From assembly GCA_938002815.1 (NCBI GenBank), contig CALKZT010000002.1, positions 1 through 42,369 on the forward strand: a DNA stretch of 42,369 bases, read 5' to 3'. The DNA comes from an uncultured bacterium (GTDB taxonomy: Bacteria; Desulfobacterota; DSM-4660; Desulfatiglandales; CALKZT01). The notes below the pieces were generated by a model that searched no databases, was not told the origin of the DNA, and was given only the letters and a program-made list of their open reading frames with translations. The stretch's first letter is position 1. Every line of letters begins with the position of its first letter. This document shows, one piece after another, positions 1-8,084 of this stretch. The translations under genes and the position numbers were made by a program.

Positions 1-280
1 GATAAAAGAGCCTTGGCATCTGAAAGGTCCTTGCAACACCCAAATCCGCAATCTGATAGGGCATAAGGCCAGTGATCTCCTTGTCCCTGAAGAATACCTT
101 TCCAGAGGTGGGCTTCACAAAGCCTGTGATCAGATTCACCAAGGTGGTCTTGCCGGAACCATTGGGCCCTATGATACCCAAAAAGTCTCCTTTTGTTATC
201 TGGAGATCTATATTGTTGGTGGCGATTATCCCTCCGAATCGTTTAGTTAACCCCACTGTTCTTAGCATTACCTCTGACAT
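1..280 (-). CDS. livG: Branched-chain amino acid ABC transporter ATPase LivG (partial)
   Basis: This is the N-terminal part (about 93 residues) of a cytoplasmic ABC ATPase; the rest lies beyond the left edge. The Walker A motif GPNGSGKTT is at residues 38-46 and the Q-loop glutamine is in the TFQ motif at about residue 87, both in typical LivG context. It should power uptake through the LivHM channel. The ATG lies one base after the livM stop, so the genes are translationally coupled. LivG and LivF are homologous; position directly after livM and the N-terminal sequence favour LivG. Confidence 0.9.
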   Translation of the reverse strand, partial: MSEVMLRTVGLTKRFGGIIATNNIDLQITKGDFLGIIGPNGSGKTTLVNLITGFVKPTSGKVFFRDKEITGLMPYQIADLGVARTFQMPRLFY

Positions 281-281
281 C

Positions 282-1289
282 TCAGTCTACCTCAGCTTCG
301 GTATAAAATTGACTGTATTGTCGGGAGAGGAAGTGAAATATACCCTCTGGGAGGGCAAGGATGCTTGCCACCAATATCAGACAATAAAGTGCCATTCTAA
401 GACCACCCAGCTCCCTCAAGACCTCAGAGAGGGGGACCAAGATCATGCTCCCCAAGGCAGCCCCTGCAAACCCCCCTTGTCCTCCAAGGGCCGTGGCAGC
501 TAAAGGTAAGATGCTATAGTCCAGGGCAAAGGAAGACATTCCAATAAACTGAAAGTGGTGCGTGGTTATGGCCCCTGCAAAGCCACCTATACTGGCGCCT
601 ATGAAGACTGCCTGTGCCTTGTACCAGTAGATGTTTATGGCAGAGCTCATGACACAGCGATCGTCTTCTTTTATGGCCTTTAAAACTAACCCGTAGTCAG
701 AACCCATGAGTTTCCTTAGGAAAAAGAGGAAGAATAGAAATGAGACTATCCCCAAATAGAGTCCCAAGATCTCGTTTGGGAATCCTGTGATACCAGGCAT
801 CCCATGTGTGCCACCCATTACCCCTGTTGCCTCGATGAGTCTCATGAGCAACATGGGTAGCATCAAGGTGATCATGGCAAAGTAGACACCCCTCAGCCTT
901 ACCACAGGGGATAAGAGGGCTGCGCACAAAAGACCCGTTGAAAGGGAAGAGAAGGGGATTGAGAGATATATGGGAAGGCCCAAGAAATGGTCGTAGATCC
1001 CAACGAAATAGCAACCTATCCCAAAAAAGAGGGACTGGCCCAAGGAGAAGAGCCCACAGCTTGCCAAGAAATCAAAGCTGAGTGCCAAAAGTCCATAGAC
1101 GCATGCATGAAAGAAGACCTTCTCAGAATAGGGGCCCAAAAAAGGGGGGATGACCAAAAAGAAGAGCACAGGCAGGACCCTCGGAGAGAGGAGATATGTT
1201 ATGTCCTTGAAGGAGGCCACCATAAAAATGGTATCTGTCCTGGCCTTGACCCCTCTGTCTAATCTCTTTTTCCTCAGCCTCTTTTCCAT
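282..1289 (-). CDS. livM: Branched-chain amino acid ABC transporter permease LivM
   Basis: This is a polytopic inner-membrane permease of about 335 residues, the usual LivM size, forming half of the translocation channel with LivH. A positively charged N-terminus precedes about eight hydrophobic segments. The family-typical stretch RLRGVYFAMITL is visible, as is the C-terminal GGQGGFAGAALGS region. The frame is open further upstream to 1388, but I chose the ATG at 1289 because it overlaps the livH stop in a TGATG arrangement, typical of coupled genes, and the extra upstream residues do not look like permease sequence. Confidence 0.9.
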   Translation of the reverse strand: MEKRLRKKRLDRGVKARTDTIFMVASFKDITYLLSPRVLPVLFFLVIPPFLGPYSEKVFFHACVYGLLALSFDFLASCGLFSLGQSLFFGIGCYFVGIYDHFLGLPIYLSIPFSSLSTGLLCAALLSPVVRLRGVYFAMITLMLPMLLMRLIEATGVMGGTHGMPGITGFPNEILGLYLGIVSFLFFLFFLRKLMGSDYGLVLKAIKEDDRCVMSSAINIYWYKAQAVFIGASIGGFAGAITTHHFQFIGMSSFALDYSILPLAATALGGQGGFAGAALGSMILVPLSEVLRELGGLRMALYCLILVASILALPEGIFHFLSRQYSQFYTEAEVD

Positions 1290-2155
1290 CACACCCTCTC
1301 TTCCAATTCTTTGGACTTGCCAAATATACCTGAGGGCTTTATCCCAAGCACCAAGACTATCATGGAAAGGGGCACAATGATCATCCACTTGGGGCCAAAG
1401 AGTTTGGCAGTGATAAGTTGCCCGTAGCCTATGAGTAACCCGCCTATTACCATGCCTGGGGTGCTCTCAAGGCCACCTACTATGGCCACAGCAAGGGCAT
1501 AGATGAGCACCTCATATCCTATGGTGGGCTCCATTATTCCAAGGGGCAAGACTGCCACTGCAGCCACTGCACTTATGGCAGAGCCGAGGGCCATACTCAA
1601 GGAGCCTACCCAGTCAGATTCTATACCTATGGAAAGGGCAGTCCTTTCGCTTTGGGCCAAGGCCCTGAAGGCCAGACCAACCTTGGTATGGTGCACAAAC
1701 AGATAGAGCCCCACCACAAGTACCACCCCAGAGGCCAAAACTACTAATCTCTGAAGATCCAGAAAGACACCAAAGATCTCCACAGAGCCGTTTAGTATGG
1801 GCGGAAGGCTGAATCTGATCCCTGAAAAACCTGCCCATGTCATGAACTCCAGGATCGCCACACCTGTGGCGAAGGTGGTTACCAGCTCCGCAAGGGGTAT
1901 TCCCCTTACCCTGTAAAGGAGTATCCAGTAGAGGGAAAAACCCAAGAAGGCCGTGAGAAAGATGGAAAGGGAAAAAGAGAGCCAGTAAGGGAGGTGAAGG
2001 AGATTTAGACCCATCCAGATGAAATATCCGGAGAGTATGTATATGGCACCATGGGCAAAGTTGGCTATGCCACTTACGCCGTATACCAGACTAAATCCCA
2101 CTGCATAGAGGGCAAGGGTAACGCTAGTTATTAGTCCGTAGATCAGCAATGACAT
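1289..2155 (-). CDS. livH: Branched-chain amino acid ABC transporter permease LivH
   Basis: This 288-residue inner-membrane permease has the N-terminal LivH signature YGVSGIANFAHGAIY (around residues 24-38) and about eight hydrophobic helices. It pairs with LivM and receives substrate from the periplasmic protein encoded upstream. It starts 40 bases after livK, and that gap contains a strong GC-rich hairpin that may lower permease expression relative to the binding protein. The substrate cannot be told from sequence: this family also carries amides, urea and aromatic acids. Confidence 0.92.
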   Translation of the reverse strand: MSLLIYGLITSVTLALYAVGFSLVYGVSGIANFAHGAIYILSGYFIWMGLNLLHLPYWLSFSLSIFLTAFLGFSLYWILLYRVRGIPLAELVTTFATGVAILEFMTWAGFSGIRFSLPPILNGSVEIFGVFLDLQRLVVLASGVVLVVGLYLFVHHTKVGLAFRALAQSERTALSIGIESDWVGSLSMALGSAISAVAAVAVLPLGIMEPTIGYEVLIYALAVAIVGGLESTPGMVIGGLLIGYGQLITAKLFGPKWMIIVPLSMIVLVLGIKPSGIFGKSKELEERV

Positions 2156-2172
2156 TGGATAACCCTAAATAA

Positions 2173-2190
2173 AGGGGGCTTATGCCCCCT
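2173..2190 (-). terminator. Intercistronic hairpin between livK and livH
   Basis: A perfect 7-bp inverted repeat AGGGGGC / GCCCCCT with a 4-base loop lies just after the livK stop, followed on the transcribed strand by TTTATTTAGG. The flanking TAAATA/TATTTA can extend it. It looks like a partial terminator or a 3'-end stabiliser that would give more binding protein than permease, a common design in liv operons. Its activity is inferred. Confidence 0.6.
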
Positions 2191-2195
2191 CCTAT

Positions 2196-3476
2196 TTATT
2201 TCATCCAAGGAGGCAATATCACCTTCCCTTCTGCTACCACATCAGGGAAGACTGGAACCCTTATTAAGTTCCCTTGGCTATCCTTTTGCCATTGGAAGAC
2301 CACACAAAATCCGGTCTCTTCGGGGCTTTCTAAGCCAAATATTGCTGTATGGTTTTTGTCAAACCTGATCCTGCCACTTACACCTTTGTAATCGGTCTTC
2401 TCCAAGGCCTCTACCAGTTTATCAGGATCCAAACTCCCAGCCCTTTCTATGGCCTCTTTTAGGATATAAACAGAGTCATAGGCAGAGGAGTTTACTGCAG
2501 GTGCCTCGGGGAGGTCTTTGAACTTCTTCTGGAAGTTATTCAAAAACTCCACGGTCTTGGGGAGCTTCTTTAAGGGGAGGGAGGAGCCCACTGGAAATTC
2601 CAGGTTCAATGAATATTCCACAGAAGGGCCTATGGTTTTGGGGGCTTGGGGAGCGCCAATCGGTGGCACCAACCCTGCAAACAAAAGGGCTGGGACCTTC
2701 ATGGAGGCGTACTGTTTTGTAAAGATACCTGCACCCAAGGGCACATCCCATACCATGCCTATCACCTGTGCCTGCTGTTCCTTTATCTTTTGGAGGGCAG
2801 GAGAAAAATCTGTGGCCCCTGCTGCATAACCGTCAAACCCCAACTCTGTCCAGCCTGTCTCTTTCACATGCTTACTCATGATCCCTGCAAAGGCCTTTGC
2901 CCACAAGGTGTCCTGGTAGATGAAATATATCTTGTTTAGGTTGAAGTCGTTTTTGAGCCTATCTAACATTGCATTAGCATACATGGCATCTATTGCAGCA
3001 TCTGTTGTAACCCTAAATAGGTATTTGTACTTCTGTGGATCTGTGGCAAATTGTTGCTGAAACTTTGGGGTCTGTGCGATGGTCCCCAAATGAGGTATCT
3101 TGTATTTTGCCACTATGTCCATCGCAGCAATCAAGACCTCTGATCTGAATGCACCCACCACGATGGCATGGGGTTTCTTTTCTGTGATGAGCTTCTCATA
3201 GGCCATAAGGGCATCGTGTACAGGCGTCGTGGGTTCTCCGCCACGGGTATCTGCTATCTCTATTTTGAAGGTCATCATCTTGTCACCCACTTTGACTCCA
3301 CCCTTTGAGTTTATCTCCTCCACTGCCAGCTGAACTGCCTTTATGTTTTCCTTGCCGAAGGGGGTGTATATGGAAGTGGGGATTCCGAGCACGATCTCAT
3401 CTGCGGGCCTTGCTTCGTTAAAAAGGCCCAAACTGATGACAAATACAAGGCAGAAAAAGACTATAAACTTTTTCAT
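2196..3476 (-). CDS. livK: Periplasmic branched-chain amino acid-type substrate-binding protein (LivK/LivJ)
   Basis: This is a 426-residue type I periplasmic binding protein. A clear Sec signal peptide (MKK, then a hydrophobic core, with likely cleavage near residue 24 after ARPA) is followed by the family opening EIVLGIPTSIYTPFGKENIK and a receptor-type ligand-binding fold with the AVVGAFRSEVLIAAMDIVAKYKIPH-like region and a C-terminal IRFDKNHTA segment. The start has an AGGAGG site about six bases upstream. It is the first gene of livKHMG. The ligand is unknown. A TGAAC-N4-GTTCA inverted repeat about 145 bases upstream may be an operator. Confidence 0.88.
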   Translation of the reverse strand: MKKFIVFFCLVFVISLGLFNEARPADEIVLGIPTSIYTPFGKENIKAVQLAVEEINSKGGVKVGDKMMTFKIEIADTRGGEPTTPVHDALMAYEKLITEKKPHAIVVGAFRSEVLIAAMDIVAKYKIPHLGTIAQTPKFQQQFATDPQKYKYLFRVTTDAAIDAMYANAMLDRLKNDFNLNKIYFIYQDTLWAKAFAGIMSKHVKETGWTELGFDGYAAGATDFSPALQKIKEQQAQVIGMVWDVPLGAGIFTKQYASMKVPALLFAGLVPPIGAPQAPKTIGPSVEYSLNLEFPVGSSLPLKKLPKTVEFLNNFQKKFKDLPEAPAVNSSAYDSVYILKEAIERAGSLDPDKLVEALEKTDYKGVSGRIRFDKNHTAIFGLESPEETGFCVVFQWQKDSQGNLIRVPVFPDVVAEGKVILPPWMK

Positions 3477-3619
3477 GGCTCCTCCTGTGTTTTGGGTTTA
3501 TCCTGGAACAGGTTTAGTCCAACTGATTTTACTATCACCCCCTTTCATAGGATTTATCTCCAACTATAGAACCCCAGTTTATAGTCAGAATATTTCAGAC
3601 TTTCTCTTTTCTTATTTTT

Positions 3620-3633
3620 TGAACGGATGTTCA
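3620..3633. promoter_or_regulatory. Candidate operator (TGAAC-N4-GTTCA) upstream of livK
   Basis: A perfect inverted repeat TGAAC GGAT GTTCA sits about 145 bases before the livK start, in a gene-free stretch. Short dyads of this shape are typical of TetR-family operators. No regulator gene is adjacent, so both the regulator and its effect are inference. A second, weaker dyad (ACTATA at 3563-3568 and TATAGT at 3580-3585) lies between it and livK. Confidence 0.4.
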
Positions 3634-3714
3634 TTTGAGAAGGAATAAAGCATTTAATGTTGCTCTGGAAGGCAGAGGAAACTTGGATGATATCCATATA
3701 TACTATTTAGTGAC

Positions 3715-3825
3715 CTACTTCTCTTGTTTTTGAAATGTCTTCTTTCCCCCGCAGTTCGGGCACTTTTGGGGCTTGCACCTTGCCTCTTTTTCGTACCCAC
3801 ATGCCTCACACTTAAAGACTGCCAT
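3715..3825 (-). CDS. Small RCKP-type rubredoxin-like zinc-ribbon protein
   Basis: This 36-residue gene reads MAVFKCEACGYEKEARCKPQ, then KCPNCG and a lysine-rich tail. Four metal-ligand cysteines form CxxC (C6, C9) and CxxC (C22, C25) knuckles, with the RCKPxKCPxCG core of small rubredoxin-like proteins common in anaerobic Desulfobacterota. The start has a strong AGGGAGGTG site at 3832-3840. The protein is cytoplasmic and probably binds one Zn or Fe; its role (redox or metal relay) is not established. It stands alone, 238 bases upstream of livK on the same strand. Confidence 0.8.
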   Translation of the reverse strand: MAVFKCEACGYEKEARCKPQKCPNCGGKKTFQKQEK

Positions 3826-3890
3826 CTCTTTCACCTCCCTTTCTAAAAAGAACATAGGAGACTCTCGTTGTCAATCTTTTTATGGCTGGA

Positions 3891-4104
3891 TTTCGTGGTA
3901 CCGTTTTCAGAAAGTATCCCCAATGGTCAAAGAGAGGATCTCTTTGGCACAACCATTGTTAGAGGAACCGTTTGGGTCACTTAAAAAGAGAGCTCCACAG
4001 GGAATCAGGCCTCACGAAAGGGAATTTATTGTGTTCCTGGAAACGGATGCTTCAAAGAGATGCCCTTTAGATCTAAAATATCCCCCATAAATGGGCATCT
4101 TTTT
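3891..4104 (+). ncRNA. Candidate structured non-coding RNA or leader (unassigned)
   Basis: No convincing coding frame fills 3826-4212. The stretch contains a long hairpin: CAATGGT (3921-3927) plus CAAAGAGA (3928-3935) pair with TCTCTTTG (3939-3946) and ACCATTG (3952-3958), with a GGA loop and a 5-base bulge. A long-range pair TTTCGTG (3891-3897) / CACGAAA (4013-4019) encloses it. AGATGCCC (4058-4065) pairs with GGGCATCT (4093-4100) and is followed by TTTTATTT, like a terminator. I cannot match it to tmRNA, RNase P, SRP or a known riboswitch. Orientation is inferred from the T-run. Confidence 0.35.
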
Positions 4105-4131
4105 ATTTAATTCCATGGATCGCTGTTGTAT

Positions 4132-4146
4132 AGTTACATTGTAACT
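4132..4146. promoter_or_regulatory. Palindromic candidate operator of the atp operon
   Basis: AGTTACA-T-TGTAACT is a perfect 7+1+7 inverted repeat lying 18 bases upstream of the predicted -35 box of the F0 operon. Its size and placement suit a dimeric repressor or activator. No known factor is assigned. Confidence 0.4.
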
Positions 4147-4164
4147 TTTAGTGAAAAATTTCCC

Positions 4165-4194
4165 TTGACCCCTCTTACTCTGTGGTAGTAAAAG
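4165..4194 (+). promoter_or_regulatory. Predicted sigma-70 promoter of the F0 ATP synthase operon
   Basis: TTGACC (4165-4170) and TAAAAG (4189-4194) are separated by 18 bases, ending 18 bases before the first GTG of the operon. The -35 is close to consensus; the -10 is weaker. Confidence 0.45.
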
Positions 4195-4212
4195 ACCTAA
4201 TGGGGACGAGCG

Positions 4213-4449
4213 GTGAAGGGCCTATTTGATTTTGACAAGAACAGGAAGTGGATAGAGGATCTGGCCTTGGTGAGCCAAGTGGGCCTCACGGTGATTGGCT
4301 CTGTGCTTTTTTGCCTTTTTTTGGGGTATTACCTGGACAAATGGCTGGGGTTCAAGGCTATTTTTAAGATCTTATTTATACTGCTTGGGATAATAGGCGG
4401 AGGGTATGCAGCCTTTAGGCAGATACAGGAGAGAACAAAGGATAACTGA
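4213..4449 (+). CDS. AtpZ/AtpQ-like small membrane protein of the F0 operon
   Basis: This is a 78-residue protein with a charged N-terminus, two hydrophobic helices (about residues 22-42 and 49-66) separated by YYLDKWLGFK, and a charged tail ending GGYAAFRQIQ. This is the AtpZ/AtpQ ('ATPase gene 1') pattern; such proteins accompany F-type ATPase operons and are thought to help assembly or ion supply. It starts with GTG after a weak GGGGACGAG site. It is the first gene of the cluster, and its end overlaps the next gene. Confidence 0.75.
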   Translation: MKGLFDFDKNRKWIEDLALVSQVGLTVIGSVLFCLFLGYYLDKWLGFKAIFKILFILLGIIGGGYAAFRQIQERTKDN

Positions 4450-4834
4450 AGATAGCCTGAAGCGGGATCTTTCCTTTTCAAGGCATTATACCTCGAAGGC
4501 GGTTTTACTGGGGATTTTTGTCTCTTTGGGCGCGATCCTTTTGGGTTACAAGCCCTTTGGAAAGTCCTTTATGCTGGGGGCCCTTTGCAGCTGTTTTAAC
4601 ACAGTTTTGATGAATCTTTTTTATTCTAACTTGCTTTTCCGAAATAGGAAATCTGCAAGTTTTAAGGCGTTTCTTTTTGTTTTGATTCGTTTTGCTGTTC
4701 TTGCTGTACCGTTAATTTTGGCCTTGACAAATAAGAATTTTAATTTTATAGGAGCGATTCTTGGGATATTTGCGGTTCAAATGATAATTTTTTGGGAGAA
4801 TGTGATATTGGCAAAGCTTAAAATAAGATTCTAA
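4406..4834 (+). CDS. atpI: AtpI/AtpR-like ATP synthase accessory membrane protein
   Basis: This protein of up to 142 residues has about four hydrophobic segments, with an asparagine in the second (SCFNTVLMNLFYSN) and a C-terminal FWENVILAKLK. It matches the AtpI-type protein often placed directly before atpB and implicated in c-ring assembly or Mg/Na handling. The ATG at 4406 overlaps the previous gene by 44 bases and has GGAGGGT immediately upstream, so the true start may be a non-ATG codon slightly downstream; the hydrophobic part begins near residue 29. Its codons are richer in A and T than those of the genes after it. Confidence 0.7.
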   Translation: MQPLGRYRREQRITEDSLKRDLSFSRHYTSKAVLLGIFVSLGAILLGYKPFGKSFMLGALCSCFNTVLMNLFYSNLLFRNRKSASFKAFLFVLIRFAVLAVPLILALTNKNFNFIGAILGIFAVQMIIFWENVILAKLKIRF

Positions 4835-4846
4835 GGGATCTGTGTC

Positions 4847-5521
4847 ATGGAAGAGTTAGGTAAAATTAAGCAATTTGTCTTGGAATTTTCTGGATTTAAG
4901 CTTGTTTTTAATGTTGAAACTATTATTATGACATGGGTTGTTTTTCTTGTATTGATACTGTTCGCTATTTTGGCCCGCAAAAAGATGGGAATAATTCCTA
5001 ATCCTTTCCAAATTATTGCGGAGCTCTTGGCAAAGACCTTTTATAATCTCTGTGATGATGCCCTTGGAAGCAGATTTGCACCAAAATACTTTCCTATGAT
5101 CTTTACCCTGTTCCTTTTTATCTGGTTATCAAACATGATAGGAGTGGTGCCCATATTCTCTGAACCCACCAAGGACCTCAATACCACCTTGTCTTTGGGA
5201 GTTCTGGGTTTCATCATAGCCCACTATTCCGGGATCAGAGCCAAAGGGATAAAGACCTATCTAAAAGAATACTGCGAGCCCATATTCTTCATGGCCCCGT
5301 TGAATGTCATAGGTGAGCTGGCAAAGGTGGTTTCCATCTCTTTTCGTTTGTATGGGAACATTATGGGTGGAGGTATCATCATTATTGTGGTATCGCATCT
5401 CATCTATCAGTTGATCCTCCCGCCTGCCTTGCTCTTCTTTTTCGGGCTATTTGTGGGCACGGTCCAGGCCTTTGTGTTCACCATGTTGACCCTTGTCTAT
5501 ATATCTCTGCAGGTAAAATAG
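4847..5521 (+). CDS. atpB: ATP synthase F0 subunit a
   Basis: This is the 224-residue stator subunit a of the F-type ATP synthase membrane sector. The essential arginine is in SFRLYGNIMGG (Arg167), and the C-terminal helix carries the conserved glutamine in GTVQAFVF (Gln207). About five to six membrane helices are visible. It provides the ion half-channels against the c-ring. It starts at ATG 4847, 12 bases after atpI, and is followed seven bases later by the fused c gene. The first third is AT-rich compared with the rest. Confidence 0.93.
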   Translation: MEELGKIKQFVLEFSGFKLVFNVETIIMTWVVFLVLILFAILARKKMGIIPNPFQIIAELLAKTFYNLCDDALGSRFAPKYFPMIFTLFLFIWLSNMIGVVPIFSEPTKDLNTTLSLGVLGFIIAHYSGIRAKGIKTYLKEYCEPIFFMAPLNVIGELAKVVSISFRLYGNIMGGGIIIIVVSHLIYQLILPPALLFFFGLFVGTVQAFVFTMLTLVYISLQVK

Positions 5522-5528
5522 GTGTGCC

Positions 5529-6751
<1,223 letters not shown>

Positions 6752-6765
6752 CCCAGGCAACGACA

Positions 6766-7203
6766 ATGGTTAATGTAAATGCAACCTTCTTTGTTCAGTT
6801 GCTCCAGTTCATCCTATTGGTCTTCATCCTGAATTTCCTCTTGATAAGGCCTCTCATGAAGACGGTGAGGGAAAGGGAAGCCAAGATCCAAAAGACAAAG
6901 GACGAGATATCCGAGATCCAGCAACGAATAAAGGGCCTACTTGAGGGCATGAAGGAACAAGAGTTGTCTGTTATTAGGGCAGCGAACCACAAGAGAGAGC
7001 TGATGAAGCAGGAGGCTGAGAAAGAGGCCCTTGAATTACAGGAGAAGGTCCGGCAAGAGGTGAAAGAGAGGCGTAAGACCTTAAGTCAGCAGATAGAGAG
7101 CAGTATAGCCACGGAATTACAAAGGGTGGAAACCAATGCAGCTATCCTTGCCAAGGAGATCATGGCAAGACTCATGATGAGGGGCTCCAATGAGCGTGTT
7201 TAG
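6766..7203 (+). CDS. atpF: ATP synthase F0 subunit b' (first b-type stator)
   Basis: This 145-residue protein has one N-terminal membrane helix (about residues 8-26, then LIRPLMKTVREREAKI) and a long charged coiled coil, the standard build of b/b' peripheral-stalk subunits. It starts 14 bases after the c gene, and its end overlaps the next b-type gene by 14 bases. Two different b genes in a row indicate a heterodimeric b/b' stalk. Confidence 0.87.
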   Translation: MVNVNATFFVQLLQFILLVFILNFLLIRPLMKTVREREAKIQKTKDEISEIQQRIKGLLEGMKEQELSVIRAANHKRELMKQEAEKEALELQEKVRQEVKERRKTLSQQIESSIATELQRVETNAAILAKEIMARLMMRGSNERV

Positions 7204-7774
7204 ATTTTCTTTTTGGGTCTTATGTATGGTTGCCTTCTCTGCAGAATGTGCCTTGGGTGCTGAGTCCTCTTGGCGGGCCATATATGACCCCATAATGAAG
7301 TGGATAAACTTCGGGATACTGGCCTTTATTATCTATAGATACGGAAGAGGCCCCGTAACAAAGTTCCTGAAGGATCAGAAGAGGGCGATAGAAGAGCAAA
7401 TGGAGGCCCTGGAATCCCAGCTTAGGGCAGAGAGCCTAAAATTGGAAGGGGAGAATAGAAGGCTTGAGCAGATGGAATCCTATCTGGAGGAGCTAAGGGC
7501 CAAGATAATGGAGATGGGAAAGAGGGATAAGGAAAAGATCCTGGAGGATGCAAAAAAGCAAGCAGAGCTGCTCCTTCAGAGGGCTGAAGCTGAGGCGAAT
7601 GCCTTGATCTACCAGGCAAGGCAGAGGATTCAGGAAGAGTTGGTGGATAAGGCCATAGCCATATGTGAAAGGGAGCTCAAAAAGAGGATCACCATAAAGG
7701 AGCAGCTGTCTTTTCTGGATAGCTTTGTGGAAAATATCAAAAACTATTCCCTGGGCTCAGCATCTATAAGGTAA
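7190..7774 (+). CDS. atpF: ATP synthase F0 subunit b (with leader-like N-terminus)
   Basis: This 194-residue b subunit starts with a signal-like hydrophobic segment (residues 4-24, ending AECALGAES). A second, membrane-embedded helix follows (about 36-50, then RYGRGPVTKFLKDQK), and then a long coiled coil rich in E, K, R and Q. Leader-bearing b subunits are common in Desulfobacterota. It ends the operon; no delta, alpha, gamma, beta or epsilon gene follows, and tandem terminators come directly after. Confidence 0.87.
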   Translation: MSVFRFSFWVLCMVAFSAECALGAESSWRAIYDPIMKWINFGILAFIIYRYGRGPVTKFLKDQKRAIEEQMEALESQLRAESLKLEGENRRLEQMESYLEELRAKIMEMGKRDKEKILEDAKKQAELLLQRAEAEANALIYQARQRIQEELVDKAIAICERELKKRITIKEQLSFLDSFVENIKNYSLGSASIR

Positions 7775-7779
7775 GCAGC

Positions 7780-7804
7780 GATGGGCCATATCGGCCCATC
7801 TTTT
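7780..7804 (+). terminator. Rho-independent terminator after the F0 operon (first)
   Basis: GATGGGCC and GGCCCATC form an 8-bp stem around a 5-base loop, followed by TTTT. It lies six bases after the stop of the last atp gene. Confidence 0.75.
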
Positions 7805-7809
7805 GCCCT

Positions 7810-7836
7810 GGCAGGCGCACCGCCTGCCATATTTTT
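7810..7836 (+). terminator. Rho-independent terminator after the F0 operon (second)
   Basis: GGCAGGCG and CGCCTGCC form an 8-bp GC-rich stem with a CAC loop, followed by ATATTTTTA. It backs up the first hairpin and separates the plus-strand atp operon from the converging por operon. Confidence 0.75.
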
Positions 7837-7843
7837 AGGAAGC

Positions 7844-8050
7844 TCAGGAAAAGCCTTTGGGGCTGGAGCAGGATTGAGATGGAGTCCTAAGAGGGGTCGC
7901 AGAGGTCCTGAAATTGCAAAAAGAACTTAAGATCCTCTCTGCCTCTCTACCACACCTTGGACACCTTTCCTCCTCCATGGACCCTGTGGCAAAGACTAGC
8001 CTTTCGAAGGTATGACCACATTCCTTGCACCTGAATTCGTATATGGGCAT
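7844..8050 (-). CDS. FmdB-family zinc-ribbon protein
   Basis: This 68-residue protein starts MPIYEFRCKECGHTFE, the hallmark of the FmdB putative regulatory family, with zinc ligands C8, C11, C30 and C33. The C-terminal tail is polar and poorly conserved. It follows porB on the same strand after 34 bases, with a GGGGGGGAGGTG site, and is probably the last gene of the por operon. Function is unproven; FmdB was named from a methylotroph amidase/porin operon. Confidence 0.85.
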   Translation of the reverse strand: MPIYEFRCKECGHTFERLVFATGSMEEERCPRCGREAERILSSFCNFRTSATPLRTPSQSCSSPKGFS

Positions 8051-8084
8051 CTTTTCACCTCCCCCCCCTTAGATTTTAGCTACC

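Noticed and set aside
282-1388. A longer livM start at 1388
   Set aside because: It would overlap livH by 100 bases; the ATG at 1289 overlaps the livH stop in the usual coupled form.
3773-4090. A 105-codon plus-strand open frame
   Set aside because: It runs antisense through the zinc-ribbon gene, has no ribosome site and no recognisable protein pattern; the stretch looks structured instead.
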